Shown here one piece after another: positions 32,974 to 44,454 of a stretch of DNA of 64,000 bases; the first letter of the stretch is position 1; each line of letters starts with the position of its first letter. Under the pieces are notes generated by a model, which made no database searches, had not been told where the DNA came from, and saw only the letters and a program-made list of their open reading frames with translations. A program made the position numbers and the translations under genes. Source of the stretch: Candidatus Planktophila sulfonica (GTDB lineage: Bacteria > Actinomycetota > Actinomycetes > Nanopelagicales > Nanopelagicaceae); NCBI RefSeq assembly GCF_002288065.1, contig NZ_CP016773.1, positions 1,116,001 through 1,180,000 of the forward strand, written 5' to 3'.

Positions 32974-33273
32974 TTATCGCTTCAACAAACTAGCATCATC
33001 GACAGATGCTGATCGGCGTGAACGGTAAATCGCAACGATGATTGCAAGGCCAACTACAACTTCGCAGGCAGCTACAACCATCGTAAAGAAGGCGACAACC
33101 TGTCCATCGAGAGTTCCATTAATACGTGAGAAAGTTACGAGAGTTAGGTTTGCAGCGTTGAGCATGAGCTCGATGCACATGAAGACAACGATCGCATTGC
33201 GGCGGACAACAACTCCGATAGCTCCGATAGTAAAGAGCAGGGCTGAGAGATAGAGATAGTTATACGGATTCAT
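32974..33273 (-). CDS. nuoK: NADH-quinone oxidoreductase subunit K
   Basis: A 99-residue three-helix subunit with the conserved membrane glutamates in [13 protein letters not shown] and [15 protein letters not shown]. These form part of the proton path of complex I. Its ATG at 33273 overlaps the nuoJ stop as TAATG. Confidence 0.97.
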   Translation of the reverse strand: MNPYNYLYLSALLFTIGAIGVVVRRNAIVVFMCIELMLNAANLTLVTFSRINGTLDGQVVAFFTMVVAACEVVVGLAIIVAIYRSRRSASVDDASLLKR

Positions 33274-34043
33274 TACTTCTCCTCCGTCACAGTGTTATCG
33301 ACTTCGCTGAGTTCGAATTGAGTTGAATCCAACATATCTCCACGCGCCTTGAGCGTTGCAGAAATTGAATTAGGTGCTGCAGATCCATCTGGAAGAAGAG
33401 CAGGAACATCTACTGCGTTGTGGCGGGCAAATACACCAGGGTTGGGAAGGCCTGCAGCGCTTCCGAGAGATTCACCGCGGAAACGAGCAATCGCTTGTTC
33501 GCGCTGTGAAACGCGTGGAACTGCGCGCTGATGATGAGCAAGAACCATTGCGCCAAGGGCTGCAGTAATCAAAAGTGCTGAGACAACTTCAAATGGGAAG
33601 ACATACGTTGAGAAGAGAAGTTGAGCAAGTGCTTCAACATTTCCTTCACTATTTGCTTGAGTAAGTCCATATGCATCGTGGCCCAGAGTTGCGCGCCCAA
33701 TCAGTGAAACCAGTAGGCCGCCAAATCCAATAGCTGCTGTGATTGCGATTGGACGTAAACCTGGGATTGTTTCGGTGAGTGAATCAGATGCATCAACACC
33801 AACCAGCATGAGAATAAAGAGGAAGAGCATCATGACTGCGCCTGTGTAGACAACGATCTGAACAATGCCAAGGAAGAGCGCATCCTGAGCGATATAGAAA
33901 ATAGCGAGAGTAATCATGACCCACGCAAGAAGAAGTGCTGAGTGAACAGCTTTCTTCACGAGGAGCATTCCAAGAGCTGCCACAACTGATAGTGGGGCGA
34001 GCACCCAGAACATAATCGCTTCAGGAGTTTGAATCGTCAACAT
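33273..34043 (-). CDS. nuoJ: NADH-quinone oxidoreductase subunit J
   Basis: A 256-residue five-helix subunit. It shows [20 protein letters not shown], the pi-bulge helix region [20 protein letters not shown], and [20 protein letters not shown] near the end of the fold. The roughly 80-residue hydrophilic C-terminal extension is common in actinobacterial NuoJ. TAATG overlaps bind it to nuoI and nuoK. Confidence 0.96.
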   Translation of the reverse strand: MLTIQTPEAIMFWVLAPLSVVAALGMLLVKKAVHSALLLAWVMITLAIFYIAQDALFLGIVQIVVYTGAVMMLFLFILMLVGVDASDSLTETIPGLRPIAITAAIGFGGLLVSLIGRATLGHDAYGLTQANSEGNVEALAQLLFSTYVFPFEVVSALLITAALGAMVLAHHQRAVPRVSQREQAIARFRGESLGSAAGLPNPGVFARHNAVDVPALLPDGSAAPNSISATLKARGDMLDSTQFELSEVDNTVTEEK

Positions 34044-34669
34044 TAATTAGCTCCCTGACTTGGATGAGCTTCTTTCACATCACCGTTGTAATAGTTGGTA
34101 TCTGTCATACCTGGATACATTGGATGTGGAGGTGCAAGCATTCCCTGACGAAGCGGAGCAAGTAGATCTTCCTTTTCGAAGATCAACTTCTCGCGCTTAT
34201 CGTCGGCAAGTTCGTATTCGTTTGTCATTGTGAGAGCACGTGTTGGGCATGCTTCAACGCAGAGACCGCAGAAGATGCAGCGAAGATAGTTAATTTGATA
34301 AACCGCTCCGTGGCGTTCTCCGGGTGAAAGTTGATTTCCTGGAGTGTTATTTCCGCCTTCAACGAAGATCGCATCTGCTGGGCATGCCCATGCGCAGAGT
34401 TCGCAACCGATGCACTTTTCTAGTCCATCAGGGTGGCGGTTAAGTTGGTGGCGTCCGTGGAAACGTGGCGCAGTTGGTGCCTTTACATCTGGATATTGAA
34501 CAGTCTGGTTCTTCTTAAACATTGTTGAGAAGGTGACCCAGAAACCCTTTGCCTGCTGCGCAAGTGAAGCTGGCCCTGGCTGTTCTACTTCAGTAAATGG
34601 AACGGAGTTGATATCTGCTTGGCCAGAGTTCTTCTTCTCAATACCCATCTGCTCGTTGAAGTCAGTCAT
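34043..34669 (-). CDS. nuoI: NADH-quinone oxidoreductase subunit I
   Basis: A 208-residue ferredoxin-like subunit carrying two [4Fe-4S] clusters (N6a, N6b) through [15 protein letters not shown] and [15 protein letters not shown]. It passes electrons from NuoG to NuoB. It has a longer than usual N-terminal extension of about 30 residues before the membrane-contacting helix ([20 protein letters not shown]). Confidence 0.97.
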   Translation of the reverse strand: MTDFNEQMGIEKKNSGQADINSVPFTEVEQPGPASLAQQAKGFWVTFSTMFKKNQTVQYPDVKAPTAPRFHGRHQLNRHPDGLEKCIGCELCAWACPADAIFVEGGNNTPGNQLSPGERHGAVYQINYLRCIFCGLCVEACPTRALTMTNEYELADDKREKLIFEKEDLLAPLRQGMLAPPHPMYPGMTDTNYYNGDVKEAHPSQGAN

Positions 34670-35898
34670 TACTTGCCCCCTGAGACGTTGATGGATTGAA
34701 CTTGTGGCAGAGATGGAACTGGGAAGTTTGGCGCTTCACCTTCTGGAAGATCGATAGCGCGCACCTTCTCTTTATTTCTCTCAAAGAGTGAGCTGGCAGC
34801 CATTACGAGAATGACTACGCCAGTTGCAAATGCGATGATTGCAGAACGTGATGCACCTTCTTGCTGAAGGACGCGAAGAGTTGCGACAATCAAGATCCAG
34901 ATGAGTGAGACAGGAATCAAAACCTTCCAGCCGAACTTCATAAACTGGTCGTAGCGAAGACGTGGGAGTGAGCCACGTAGCCACATAAAGATAAAGAAGA
35001 AGAAGTTAACTTTGGCGAAGAACCAGATAAGTGTGAACCAGCCACCAAGCCACTGCTCCGTAAAGCCAAGGCCTGGAAGTGCGTGATATCCGCCTAAGAA
35101 GAGTGTTGATGCAAGGGCAGAGACAGCGATGATATTTACATATTCTGCAAGGAAGAAGAGTGCGAACTTAAGTGATGAGTACTCGGTGTGGAATCCACCT
35201 ACGAGTTCGCCTTCAGCTTCAGCTAAGTCGAAAGGAGCACGGTTGGTTTCACCGACCATTGAGATCACATAGATAACAAATGATGGAAAGAGAACTACTG
35301 CATTCCAGATGTGCTGATGTTGCGAATCAACAATGACTGATGTGGACATTGAGCCCGCGTAGATAAAGACCGCAACGAGTGAAAGTCCCATCGCTACTTC
35401 ATAGGAAATTACCTGGGCACTTGAGCGCAGACCACCGAGAAGTGGGTAGGTGGATCCTGAAGACCAGCCAGCAAGAACAACGCCGTAAACACCGATTGAT
35501 GTAACAGCCAAAATATAGAGAACGCCTACTGGAAGATCAGTAAGTTGAAGAGCTGTCTTATGACCGAAGAGATTAACAACGCCTGTCATTGGAATAACTG
35601 CGAAAGACATAAAGCACATTGCTGTTGCAATGATTGGAGCAATTATGAAAACGACCTTATCGGCAGCTGCAGGAATGATGTCTTCCTTGAGCGCAAGCTT
35701 TACGCCGTCAGATAGTGATTGAAGAAGTCCTGCTGGGCCAACGCGGTTAGGGCCGGTACGAAGCTGCATCTTGGCAAGGACGCGACGTTCGGTCCAGACA
35801 GCCATCAAGGTAGCAAGTACGCAGATACCAAAGACCATTACGGCCTTTACTGCGATGATCCAACCTGGATCTGTTCCGAGAAGTTCTGCTGTTGTCAT
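34669..35898 (-). CDS. nuoH: NADH-quinone oxidoreductase subunit H
   Basis: A 409-residue membrane subunit with about eight helices that forms the quinone entry site with NuoB and NuoD. It shows [57 protein letters not shown] and [20 protein letters not shown], all conserved loop segments of the quinone cavity. It has a C-terminal hydrophilic tail of about 50 residues. Confidence 0.97.
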   Translation of the reverse strand: MTTAELLGTDPGWIIAVKAVMVFGICVLATLMAVWTERRVLAKMQLRTGPNRVGPAGLLQSLSDGVKLALKEDIIPAAADKVVFIIAPIIATAMCFMSFAVIPMTGVVNLFGHKTALQLTDLPVGVLYILAVTSIGVYGVVLAGWSSGSTYPLLGGLRSSAQVISYEVAMGLSLVAVFIYAGSMSTSVIVDSQHQHIWNAVVLFPSFVIYVISMVGETNRAPFDLAEAEGELVGGFHTEYSSLKFALFFLAEYVNIIAVSALASTLFLGGYHALPGLGFTEQWLGGWFTLIWFFAKVNFFFFIFMWLRGSLPRLRYDQFMKFGWKVLIPVSLIWILIVATLRVLQQEGASRSAIIAFATGVVILVMAASSLFERNKEKVRAIDLPEGEAPNFPVPSLPQVQSINVSGGK

Positions 35899-38258
35899 GC
35901 CTTCACCACCGTAACTACATCGCCATGTACCGCATCGAGTGCAACAAGTGCTTGAGAAGCAAATGAATTACGTGGAATCCACACTGCATCTTCATGGATA
36001 TCTTCGACAAGTACTGGAATTGTGATTGAGCCGTGTGCATTTGAAACACGAACTTGCTGACCCGTTGCTACGCCGATTGATTCAGCGCGCTTTGGAGAAA
36101 TCACTGCAACTGTTGGGCGACGTGTGCCAGCCAAATTATCTTCACCCTTTTGCAAGCTACCCATATCGAGCAATCGGCGCCATGAGGAGAGAAGTGCATC
36201 GTTGCCTGAAACTGACTTCGCTGTTCCTGCAGCGACAGGTGCGAGCTGTACTCGCGCTCCATCCCATGAACCAAGTTGGTTAAATTCGCGAGCTGATGAA
36301 GTAACTGTGCCAAGTGAAATTGGATTACCAAGAGCATCTGCAAGCATTGAAAGGATGCGCACATCGCTACGGTTATGAGAGTCAGCAACTGCTGAATCAA
36401 ATGCACGTGCACGGCCTTCCCAGTTAAGGAAGCTTCCGCTCTTTTCAGTGATCGCAGCAACCGGCAAAACAACATCTGCGACAGCTGTTACTGAACTTGG
36501 TGCAATTTCAAGTGACACAACAAATGACTTCTTGAGTGCATCGAGCGCTGCACGAGAATGTGGAAGATCGTGTGCATCTACGCCGCCGACGACAACTGCA
36601 TCGAGATCACCTGATGCAAGCGCATCGATGATTTCTGTAGATGTGCGACCTGGCGTTGCAGGAAGTGAATCGACTCCCCATGCTGCAGCGATATCAACGC
36701 GAGCTGCTGCATCAGTAACTGGGCGACCGCCAGGAAGAACTGTGCCGAGTGCGCCTGCTTCGAGCGCACCGCGTTCGCCTGCGCGACGTGGAATGTAAGC
36801 AATCTTTGCGCCTGTCTTTGCAGAGAGCGCAGCAACTGCTGAGAAGAGCCCTGCGCTTTCAGATGCGCGTTCGCCTACGAGAATGATTGATTTTGCAGTG
36901 AGTGCAAGGCCAGCGACTGCAGAGCTTTCCGCACCAGGTGCGACCTTAATGAAATCAGCCTTGAGCTTATCCATTGCGATTGAACCCTTAGTGGCAACAG
37001 CTGAAACCTTGAGTCCGCGCTTCTTAAAATTCTTATTTAGTCGCAAGAAGACGATTGGTGATTCTTCTTCTGGTTCGAATGCAATAAGTGCAACGTGATC
37101 CGCTGAATCGATATCGCGGTACGTAGTTGATGAACCTGCAACATGAGCTGCAAGGAAGTCGCGCTCTTCATCAGATGTGACGCGAGCACGATAATCAATA
37201 TCGTTTGTGCCGAGAGCAAGACGTGCAAACTTTGAATAACCGTAAGCATCTTCAGTTGTTACGCGACCACCAGTAAGAACTGCTGCGCGCTTTCCCTTAA
37301 GTCCTGCAGCTGCTGCTGCAAGTGCTTCAGGCCATGATGCCTGTACAAGTTCACCAGCTGAATTGCGAACGAGTGGATGAGTAAGGCGGTCGAGAGCTGT
37401 TACATATTTAAATGCCCAGCGACCCTTATCGCAGTTCCACTCTTCGTTAACAGATGGGTCATCGCCAGCAAGACGACGAAGTGTCTTCCCACGGCGTACA
37501 TCGGTACGCATATCGCAACCTGATGCGCAGTGTTCGCAAGCAGATGGAGTTGAAACGAGATCGAATGGACGTGCACGGAATCGGTATGAAGCACCAGTGA
37601 GTGCGCCCACCGGACAGATCTGAACAGTGTTGCCTGAGAAGTAAGACTTAAATGGATCGTTCTCGTAGATACCTACTTGTTGTAGAGCACCACGTTCGTT
37701 GAGAGTAATAAATGGATCTGAAGCAATCTGTGCAGAGAAACGGGTACAACGTGCACAGAGAACGCAACGTTCGCGATCAAGAAGAACTGATGAAGAGATA
37801 TTGATTGGCTTTTCAAATGTGCGCTTGTATCCATCGAGGCGTGCATCAGCACGGCCATTGCTCATCGCCTGGTTCTGAAGTGGGCATTCGCCGCCCTTAT
37901 CGCAAACTGGGCAATCGAGTGGGTGGTTACCAAGAAGAAGCTCCATCACACCCTTCTGCGCTTTATCAGCAACAGGTGAAGTGAGTTGAGTTTTAACAAT
38001 CATGTTTGGTTCGACAGGAATGGTGCAAGAAGCCTGTGGCTTTGGAAATGCACGGCCGTTGATTTCGACATCAACGAGACATTGGCGGCATGCACCAACT
38101 GGATCAAGAAGAGGGTGGTCGCAGAAACGTGGAATCTGAATTCCGAGCTTCTCTGCTGCACGAATAATCAGAGTTCCCTTTGGAACAGAGACTTCAAATC
38201 CATCGATAACAACAGTGATCATCTCAACTGTAACTGCTGAATCTTGAGTAGTAGTCAT
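35895..38258 (-). CDS. nuoG: NADH-quinone oxidoreductase subunit G
   Basis: A 787-residue iron-sulfur subunit. The N-terminal ferredoxin domain ([19 protein letters not shown]) carries N1b, [13 protein letters not shown] with an upstream His/Cys set carries N5, and [10 protein letters not shown] is part of N4. A C-x2-C-x3-C-x27-C motif (CEHCASGC to NCDKG) is present, so the extra N7 cluster should be there. The C-terminal half is the inactive molybdopterin-oxidoreductase-like domain. It starts at a TAATG overlap with nuoF. Confidence 0.97.
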   Translation of the reverse strand: MTTTQDSAVTVEMITVVIDGFEVSVPKGTLIIRAAEKLGIQIPRFCDHPLLDPVGACRQCLVDVEINGRAFPKPQASCTIPVEPNMIVKTQLTSPVADKAQKGVMELLLGNHPLDCPVCDKGGECPLQNQAMSNGRADARLDGYKRTFEKPINISSSVLLDRERCVLCARCTRFSAQIASDPFITLNERGALQQVGIYENDPFKSYFSGNTVQICPVGALTGASYRFRARPFDLVSTPSACEHCASGCDMRTDVRRGKTLRRLAGDDPSVNEEWNCDKGRWAFKYVTALDRLTHPLVRNSAGELVQASWPEALAAAAAGLKGKRAAVLTGGRVTTEDAYGYSKFARLALGTNDIDYRARVTSDEERDFLAAHVAGSSTTYRDIDSADHVALIAFEPEEESPIVFLRLNKNFKKRGLKVSAVATKGSIAMDKLKADFIKVAPGAESSAVAGLALTAKSIILVGERASESAGLFSAVAALSAKTGAKIAYIPRRAGERGALEAGALGTVLPGGRPVTDAAARVDIAAAWGVDSLPATPGRTSTEIIDALASGDLDAVVVGGVDAHDLPHSRAALDALKKSFVVSLEIAPSSVTAVADVVLPVAAITEKSGSFLNWEGRARAFDSAVADSHNRSDVRILSMLADALGNPISLGTVTSSAREFNQLGSWDGARVQLAPVAAGTAKSVSGNDALLSSWRRLLDMGSLQKGEDNLAGTRRPTVAVISPKRAESIGVATGQQVRVSNAHGSITIPVLVEDIHEDAVWIPRNSFASQALVALDAVHGDVVTVVKA

Positions 38259-39538
38259 TAGTTCACCGCCCCTGCAAAGAGTGTGGACTTAACTGGATCG
38301 AATGGGCAGGCACCGTTTGTTACGTGTGCGATGTATTCGTCGCGGAAGTACTTAATCGAAGATGTGATTGGTGAAGTTGCGCCATCACCAAGTGCGCAGA
38401 ATGAACGGCCCATGATGTTGTCGCAGAGATCAAGCAACTTCTCGAGATCTGCTTCAGTACCTGTTCCGTTTTCGAGATCGCGAAGAATCTGTACCAACCA
38501 CCAAGTGCCTTCACGACATGGTGTGCACTTTCCGCAAGATTCGTGCTTGTAGAACTCGGTCCAGCGAAGTACTGCGCGAACAACGCAAGTTGTCTCATCA
38601 AAAATTTGTAGAGCTTTTGTACCAAGCATTGAACCTGCAGCGGCAACGCCTTCGTAATCCAAAGGAATATCAAGGTGTGCATCTGTAAATAGTGGAGTTG
38701 AAGATCCACCTGGAGTCCAGAACTTGAGCTTATGTCCGTTACGGATTCCACCTGCGAGATCAAGAATTTCGCGAAGGGTAATTCCGAGTGGAGCTTCAAA
38801 CTGCCCTGGGTTATTTACATGGCCTGAGAGTGAGTAAAGAGTTGCACCCTTTGACTTTTCTGTACCCATTGATTGGTACCACTCTGCGCCGTTATTAATG
38901 ATTGCAGGAACTGCAGAAATTGATTCGACGTTATTGACCACTGTAGGGCGCGCATAAAGGCCAGCAATTGCTGGGAATGGTGGGCGAAGACGTGGTTGCC
39001 CGCGGAAACCTTCGAGTGAATCAAGAAGTGCTGTTTCTTCTCCACAAATATATGCACCAGCGCCGATATGAAGTGTGAGGTCGATTCCGTTGCCGAGGTG
39101 TCCTGCCTTATATGCATCAGCAATTGCGGCATTTACGCGACGAGCGACGTGAGTTACTTCGCCACGAATATAAATGAATGCATGCTTTGCGCGAATTGCA
39201 TGGCTTGCGATGATGCAACCTTCGACGAGAACGTGTGGGTTAGCCATAAGAAGTGGCATGTCCTTACATGTTCCTGGTTCTGATTCATCAGCGTTAACAA
39301 CTAGGTAGTGATCTTTATCGTCACCTTGTGGGATGAAGCCCCACTTCATTCCAGTTGGGAAGCCTGCGCCGCCGCGACCGCGAAGTCCTGAATCTTTAAC
39401 GAGTTGAATAACAGCATCAGGATCCATTGCGAGAGCCTTCTTTGATGCTGTGTAACCACCGTTACGTGTGTAAGCCTCGATGGTAAATGAATCTGCTTGA
39501 TCCCAATGTGCAGAAAGGATGGGAGTTAACTTTGACAT
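38258..39538 (-). CDS. nuoF: NADH-quinone oxidoreductase subunit F
   Basis: A 426-residue NADH- and FMN-binding subunit. It shows GLRGRGGAGFPTGMKWGF (FMN/NADH loop, about residues 52-69), NADESEPGTCKD, GAGAYICGEETALLDSLEG, and the N3 cluster ligands in CGKCTPCREGTWW with a later Cys in CALGDGA. It takes the hydride from NADH at the tip of complex I. Confidence 0.98.
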   Translation of the reverse strand: MSKLTPILSAHWDQADSFTIEAYTRNGGYTASKKALAMDPDAVIQLVKDSGLRGRGGAGFPTGMKWGFIPQGDDKDHYLVVNADESEPGTCKDMPLLMANPHVLVEGCIIASHAIRAKHAFIYIRGEVTHVARRVNAAIADAYKAGHLGNGIDLTLHIGAGAYICGEETALLDSLEGFRGQPRLRPPFPAIAGLYARPTVVNNVESISAVPAIINNGAEWYQSMGTEKSKGATLYSLSGHVNNPGQFEAPLGITLREILDLAGGIRNGHKLKFWTPGGSSTPLFTDAHLDIPLDYEGVAAAGSMLGTKALQIFDETTCVVRAVLRWTEFYKHESCGKCTPCREGTWWLVQILRDLENGTGTEADLEKLLDLCDNIMGRSFCALGDGATSPITSSIKYFRDEYIAHVTNGACPFDPVKSTLFAGAVN

Positions 39539-40155
39539 TACTTTCCTTCCTTCGAAAGCTTAAGTCCGAGAAGAGTTGCTTGCCCTGCTTGAACACCTTC
39601 ACGAGCAAGTCCGTCATCGAGACCTGCAAGTACAGCTGATGCTTCTTTGTATGTAACAAGTTTCTTTGGGCCACGAGTTGGAGCAGGTGGATTTCCGGCA
39701 CGTGCGCCGTCGACAAGTGCCTTTGCAGATTCGACTGTCTGGTTGTCGTAGAACTCCCAGTTAGCCATCACTACAGGTGCATAATCGCAAGCAGCGTTGC
39801 ACTCGATGTGTTCGAGAGAAACTTTTCCATCTGCTGTAACGCCATCATTTTCAACGCCGAGGTGATCTTTAAGCGCTGAGAAGATTGCATCTCCGCCCAT
39901 GACTGCGCACAAAGTATTTGTGCAAACACCTACGTGGTACTCGCCTACTGGCTTGCGCTTGTACTGAGTGTAGAAAGTAGCAACAGCTGATACTTCAGCA
40001 GTTTCAATCACAAGAAGTTCTGCAATTGTTTCGATTCCTTCATTGGTGACATATCCAGAAACAGATTGCACATAGTGAAGTAAAGGCATGATTGCAGAAC
40101 GGCTACGTGGGTAGCGCTTAATAATTGTCTGCATCAGATCGCGATCTAGAGTCAT
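39538..40155 (-). CDS. nuoE: NADH-quinone oxidoreductase subunit E
   Basis: A 205-residue thioredoxin-like subunit with the [2Fe-2S] N1a ligands in CTNTLC and [11 protein letters not shown]-terminal extension of about 50 residues ([20 protein letters not shown] and on) is usual in Actinobacteria. It starts at an ATGA overlap with nuoD. Confidence 0.97.
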   Translation of the reverse strand: MTLDRDLMQTIIKRYPRSRSAIMPLLHYVQSVSGYVTNEGIETIAELLVIETAEVSAVATFYTQYKRKPVGEYHVGVCTNTLCAVMGGDAIFSALKDHLGVENDGVTADGKVSLEHIECNAACDYAPVVMANWEFYDNQTVESAKALVDGARAGNPPAPTRGPKKLVTYKEASAVLAGLDDGLAREGVQAGQATLLGLKLSKEGK

Positions 40156-41501
40156 CGGTCAACGCCTCCCATAACTGGATCGATAGATGCAACAGCGCCG
40201 ATGATGTCAGCGACCATTCCGCCTTCGCTCATTGCTGATGTTGATTGCAAGTTGTTGAAAGATGGTTCGCGGAAGTGAACACGGTAAGGACGTGTTCCAC
40301 CGTCAGAGACAACGTGTGCAGCAAGTTCACCACGAGGTGATTCGACTGCGGCATAAGCCTGTCCTGCTGGAACGCGGAAGCCTTCGGTAACAAGTTTGAA
40401 GTGATGGATAAGTGATTCCATCGATGAACCCATGATTTCGCGGATGTGATCGAGTGAGTTTCCAAGCCCATCTGCACCGAGAGCGAGCTGTGCTGGCCAT
40501 GCAATCTTCTTATCGGCAACCATTACAGGTTGTCCTTCAAGTTTGTCGAGCTTATCTGCAGCTTGTTCGATGATGCGAAGTGATTGTTCGAGTTCAGCCA
40601 TACGTACCAAGAAGCGACCGTAAACATCTGCAGTATCAGCTGTGATGACATCGAACTCGTAATTTTCGTAACCGCAGTAAGGCTGCATTTTGCGAAGATC
40701 CCAAGGAAGTCCTGCAGAGCGAAGTACTGGACCTGTGATTCCTAGCGTTGTGCAACCAGCAAGATCGAGGTAACCGATTCCTTCGGTGCGCTTCATCCAG
40801 ATTGTGTTTCCGATTAGAAGTTTTGCATTGTCATCAAAATTCTTGCGAAGAGTCTTTACAACTTCGCGAATCTTTACTGTCATGCCTGCTGGAAGATCTT
40901 GTGAAACTCCACCTGGGCGGACATAGGCCATATTCATGCGAAGGCCAGTGATTTCTTCGAAGGTATCGAGAACGATTTCGCGATCGCGGAAAGCAAAGAA
41001 CATAGGGCCCATGGCACCGAGTTCGAGAGCACCTGTACCAAGTGCAACCATGTGTGAAGAAATTCGGTTGAGCTCCATCATCATGACGCGGATTACTGAT
41101 GCGCGCTCTGGGATGTCGTTGGTGATTCCGAGAAGCTTTTCGACAGCGAGGCAGTAAGCAGTCTCGTTAAAGATTGGTGATAAGTAATCCATACGAGTTG
41201 CAAATGTGACTGCCTGAGTCCAATTGCGGAATTCGATGTTCTTCTCGATTCCGGTGTGAAGATAACCAATACCTGTACGTACTTCAGTAACGGTTTCGCC
41301 TTCGAGTTCAAGAACGAGGCGAAGCACACCGTGAGTTGATGGGTGCTGAGGACCCATGTTGACGATGATGCGCTCTTCTTTAGATTCACCGATTTCAGAG
41401 ACGAGTGAATCCCAATCGCCACCAGTTACTGAGAAGACTGTGCCTTCAGTAGTTTCGCGCGATGATGCATATGGATCGAGCTTTGGATCAAATGTGGTCA
41501 T
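40152..41501 (-). CDS. nuoD: NADH-quinone oxidoreductase subunit D
   Basis: A 449-residue 49-kDa-type subunit derived from NiFe hydrogenase large subunits. It shows [20 protein letters not shown] (quinone-site His), [43 protein letters not shown] and [15 protein letters not shown]. An N-terminal extension of about 45 residues precedes the core. ATGA overlaps link it with both neighbours. Confidence 0.98.
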   Translation of the reverse strand: MTTFDPKLDPYASSRETTEGTVFSVTGGDWDSLVSEIGESKEERIIVNMGPQHPSTHGVLRLVLELEGETVTEVRTGIGYLHTGIEKNIEFRNWTQAVTFATRMDYLSPIFNETAYCLAVEKLLGITNDIPERASVIRVMMMELNRISSHMVALGTGALELGAMGPMFFAFRDREIVLDTFEEITGLRMNMAYVRPGGVSQDLPAGMTVKIREVVKTLRKNFDDNAKLLIGNTIWMKRTEGIGYLDLAGCTTLGITGPVLRSAGLPWDLRKMQPYCGYENYEFDVITADTADVYGRFLVRMAELEQSLRIIEQAADKLDKLEGQPVMVADKKIAWPAQLALGADGLGNSLDHIREIMGSSMESLIHHFKLVTEGFRVPAGQAYAAVESPRGELAAHVVSDGGTRPYRVHFREPSFNNLQSTSAMSEGGMVADIIGAVASIDPVMGGVDR

Positions 41502-42133
41502 CGGTAGCTCCTGCGGTTTGAAGGTGCAGGTGTTGTTGCGCCCTTGTATTCGACTGCAATTCCACCGAGTGGGTAATCCTTACGTTGTGGATGTCCATCC
41601 CAGTCATCTGGCATCAAGATGCGAGTTAGTCCTGGGTGGCCATCAAAGATGATTCCGAACATGTCGAAAGTTTCGCGCTCATGCCAGTTATTTCCTGCCC
41701 ATACTTCAACGAGTGATGGAATGTGTGGATCAAGTTCTGATGTTGCAACTTCAAGACGAACGCGCTGGTTCTTTGTCATTGAAAGCAATGGATACAGTGC
41801 AACGAGTTCTGCACCTGCGCGATCTGGATAGTGAACGCCAGATACGCCCATGCACATTTCAAACTTCAACTTATCGCGCAAAATAAATGCAACTTCGAGA
41901 AGTCGTGACTTCTTAATGTGAAGTGTGAGTTCGCCGCGATCAACAACAACTCGAGTAATTGCATCTGCAAAATCTGGGTATGCGCGCTCGAGGTCATCGG
42001 CGACATCATCGAAATATCCGCCGTATGGGCGCTCAGTTGAACCGGTTGAAGCCGCCGTGCGGACAAGGCCGCCGTATCCTGAAGTATCTCCGGTGCCTGC
42101 AGCGCCGAACATACCTGTCTGATCTTGAGTCAT
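41498..42133 (-). CDS. nuoC: NADH-quinone oxidoreductase subunit C
   Basis: A 211-residue 30-kDa-type subunit of the connecting fragment. The core runs from the mid-region to the conserved end: [20 protein letters not shown] and [14 protein letters not shown]. The first 35 residues are a glycine- and threonine-rich tail with no clear fold, as in other Actinobacteria. Confidence 0.96.
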   Translation of the reverse strand: MTQDQTGMFGAAGTGDTSGYGGLVRTAASTGSTERPYGGYFDDVADDLERAYPDFADAITRVVVDRGELTLHIKKSRLLEVAFILRDKLKFEMCMGVSGVHYPDRAGAELVALYPLLSMTKNQRVRLEVATSELDPHIPSLVEVWAGNNWHERETFDMFGIIFDGHPGLTRILMPDDWDGHPQRKDYPLGGIAVEYKGATTPAPSNRRSYR

Positions 42134-42691
42134 TTACGCCAGCAACCCCTTCATTTGGATTGTTGGCTTGGCATTAAGAGCAGCAAGTTCAACTTCCTTG
42201 ATAATCGCTTCGCGATTTGGACCGAGCTTTGTATCGCCAATAAGAGTGTGTAGCTTGATGATTGCATCCATCAACTGCTCTGGACGTGGCGGGCAACCTG
42301 GCAAGTAAATATCAACAGGAACGATGTGATCGACGCCTTGAACGATTGCGTAGTTGTTAAACATTCCACCCGATGAAGCACATGCACCCATTGAGATAAC
42401 CCACTTTGGCGCAGTCATTTGATCATAAATCTGACGAAGTACTGGAGCCATCTTCTGAGAAACACGACCTGCAACGATCATGAGATCTGCTTGACGAGGT
42501 GACGCGGAGAAACGTTCCATTCCGAAACGAGAAATATCATGTTTTGGCGCTGAACCAAGTGCCATCATTTCAATTGCGCAACATGCAAGACCGAATGTTG
42601 CTGGCCAGACAGAGCTCTTGCGCATGTAACCGGCAAGACCTTCGACAGTTGAAAGTAAAACTCCGCTTGGTAACTTATCTTCTAGGCCCAC
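42134..42691 (-). CDS. nuoB: NADH-quinone oxidoreductase subunit B
   Basis: A 185-residue subunit carrying the terminal cluster N2. The ligands are the tandem cysteines in [11 protein letters not shown], plus [10 protein letters not shown] and [10 protein letters not shown]. It starts with GTG at 42691, preceded by GGGAT within the nuoA tail. N2 reduces menaquinone at the NuoB/NuoD interface. Confidence 0.98.
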   Translation of the reverse strand: MGLEDKLPSGVLLSTVEGLAGYMRKSSVWPATFGLACCAIEMMALGSAPKHDISRFGMERFSASPRQADLMIVAGRVSQKMAPVLRQIYDQMTAPKWVISMGACASSGGMFNNYAIVQGVDHIVPVDIYLPGCPPRPEQLMDAIIKLHTLIGDTKLGPNREAIIKEVELAALNAKPTIQMKGLLA

Positions 42692-42694
42692 GAA

Positions 42695-43060
42695 TTAATC
42701 CCATTCCAATCCACCGCGACGCCATACATATGCATAGGCGACGAATACTGTTCCGATAAAGATTGCCATTTCAACTAATCCAAAAAGTCCGAGCTTGTCG
42801 AAAGTAACTGCCCATGGATAGAGAAATACGATTTCAATATCGAAGACAATAAAGAGCATTGCAGTAAGGAAGTACTTCACAGGGAAGCGTCCGCCTTGAA
42901 GAGCTTGTGGTGATGGTTCGATTCCGCACTCGTAAGCTTCTTGCTTAGCGCGGTTGTAGCGTGCAGGTCCGGTGACAGCTGCAATTCCTACGGAGAATGC
43001 TGCGAATCCGAAGCCGATAGCGAAGATCACCAGAATCGGGATATATGGATTTGCGCTCAC
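42695..43060 (-). CDS. nuoA: NADH-quinone oxidoreductase subunit A
   Basis: A 121-residue three-helix subunit. It shows YECGIEPSPQALQGGRFPVK on the quinone-site loop, FDIEIVFLYPWAV and YVWRRGGLEWD at the end. It starts with GTG at 43060, with no ribosome site but a TAAGAT box 7 bases upstream, so the nuo transcript may be leaderless. It is the first gene of the operon. Confidence 0.96.
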   Translation of the reverse strand: MSANPYIPILVIFAIGFGFAAFSVGIAAVTGPARYNRAKQEAYECGIEPSPQALQGGRFPVKYFLTAMLFIVFDIEIVFLYPWAVTFDKLGLFGLVEMAIFIGTVFVAYAYVWRRGGLEWD

Positions 43061-43067
43061 GTGCGAA

Positions 43068-43095
43068 ATCTTAAGCGGTCGTTGTAGCCAATCAA
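43068..43095 (-). promoter_or_regulatory. Candidate promoter of the nuo operon
   Basis: Minus strand: TTGATT (43095-43090), a 16-base spacer and TAAGAT (43073-43068); reading TTTGAT instead gives 17 bases. Initiation would fall at about the nuoA GTG. It lies in the 39-base gap between menG and nuoA, so nuo need not depend on read-through from menG. Confidence 0.55.
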
Positions 43096-43099
43096 ACCG

Positions 43100-43792
43100 T
43101 TACGCCTTGCGGGCTTTGTGAACTGCGACAACTCCACCGGTGAGATTGGTCCAGGTGACATTGGTCCAGCCAGCTGCCTCGATTTGGGCTGCGAGCGCTT
43201 TCTGGTCTGGCCATGCCCGGATGGATTCAGCGAGGTAGATATAGGCATCTGGATTTGATGAAGTCTTGCGGGCGACCCACGGTAGGGCGCGCATTAGATA
43301 ATTGGTATAAATAGTACGAAACGGACGCCAGGTAGGGCTTGAGAACTCGGCGACGACCAGGTGTCCCCCAGGCTTTACGACCCGAAGCATCTCAGCGAGC
43401 GCCTTGGCGGTGTTCTGGGTATTGCGAAGGCCAAAAGAGATGGTCGCGGTATCGAATTCATTGGCGGCAAAGGGGAGATTGAGGGCATCGGCCTTAGTGA
43501 AGGGCAGGTGCGGGCGGGCTTTGCGGCCTGCAGCGAGCATTCCCTCGCTGAAATCAGCTGGAATTACATCGGCGCCAGCTGCGGCTAAAGGTTCTGAACT
43601 TGAGCCTGTTCCAGCTGCTAAATCGAGGATCTTCTGCCCTGCACGCGGAGCGATGATCTTGGTGGTCGCCTTACGCCAGGCTTTGGTGCGCCCGAGGCTC
43701 AAGAGATCGTTGACAAGGTCATAGCGCTTAGCGACGCCATCGAACATTGCGGCGACTTCGTCGGGATTCTTATCCATATTGGCGCGTGACAT
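43100..43792 (-). CDS. menG: Demethylmenaquinone methyltransferase
   Basis: A 230-residue SAM-dependent methyltransferase of the UbiE/MenG family that completes menaquinone. It begins [20 protein letters not shown], then [17 protein letters not shown], the SAM motif [28 protein letters not shown] and VVAEFSSP. The ATG at 43792 matches the usual M-x-RA-x-LDK start of the actinobacterial family; a longer frame to 43897 would cross the divergent bioY start. GACAAT sits 6 bases upstream, so it may be leaderless. Confidence 0.93.
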   Translation of the reverse strand: MSRANMDKNPDEVAAMFDGVAKRYDLVNDLLSLGRTKAWRKATTKIIAPRAGQKILDLAAGTGSSSEPLAAAGADVIPADFSEGMLAAGRKARPHLPFTKADALNLPFAANEFDTATISFGLRNTQNTAKALAEMLRVVKPGGHLVVAEFSSPTWRPFRTIYTNYLMRALPWVARKTSSNPDAYIYLAESIRAWPDQKALAAQIEAAGWTNVTWTNLTGGVVAVHKARKA

Positions 43793-43854
43793 GCGCATAT
43801 TGTCGCTGAGAGTAGGCTCTGCGCACAACTTGTAATGAAAGAGGGATATTGCCG

Positions 43855-44454
43855 ATGTCAATGCACTCTGGCTCACTCCGCGCAACCGTTTTCCCACGCA
43901 GCACTGCCCTGACAGAGGCGCTCTTTGTCGTTGGTGGAATCGGCTTCATCTCATTGCTCGCACAGATTGCAATTCCAGTTCCAGGTTCACCGGTTCCTGT
44001 CACAGGTCAGACTCTTGCTGTTCTTCTTATCGGAACAACATATGGCGCTCGTCTTGGATTCATAACCTTTGCAACATATATCTTGGCTGGTGTTGCTGGA
44101 GCTCCAATCTTCGCTCCATCTGCAACAGCTGCTAACCACGGACTCGATCGCCTAGTTGGTGCAACAGGTGGATACCTCGTTGGAATGCTTATTGCATCTC
44201 TTCTCCTTGGTTACCTTGCAGATCGCAAAGCTGATCAAAAGTTCCGCACATCATTTCCTGCACTTTTACTTGGCGACTTAGTCATCTTTACTTTTGGTCT
44301 TGCATGGCTTCATGCCTCACTTGATCTGACATGGGCTGCAACATTTAAGGCGGGACTTACTCCGTTTATTCTCGGTGAGGCTCTCAAGATTGCAATCACT
44401 GCAACTTCACTTCCGCTTGTATGGCGAAAAATTTCACGTAGCCTCAACCGCTAA
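43855..44454 (+). CDS. bioY: Biotin transporter S component BioY
   Basis: A 199-residue membrane protein with about six helices and the BioY signatures [41 protein letters not shown] and GLAWLHAS. It binds biotin with high affinity and normally couples to an ECF T component and ATPases, neither of which is in this window. ATG 43855 has GAGGGAT 7 bases upstream. It is followed without a gap by menF. Confidence 0.93.
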   Translation: MSMHSGSLRATVFPRSTALTEALFVVGGIGFISLLAQIAIPVPGSPVPVTGQTLAVLLIGTTYGARLGFITFATYILAGVAGAPIFAPSATAANHGLDRLVGATGGYLVGMLIASLLLGYLADRKADQKFRTSFPALLLGDLVIFTFGLAWLHASLDLTWAATFKAGLTPFILGEALKIAITATSLPLVWRKISRSLNR

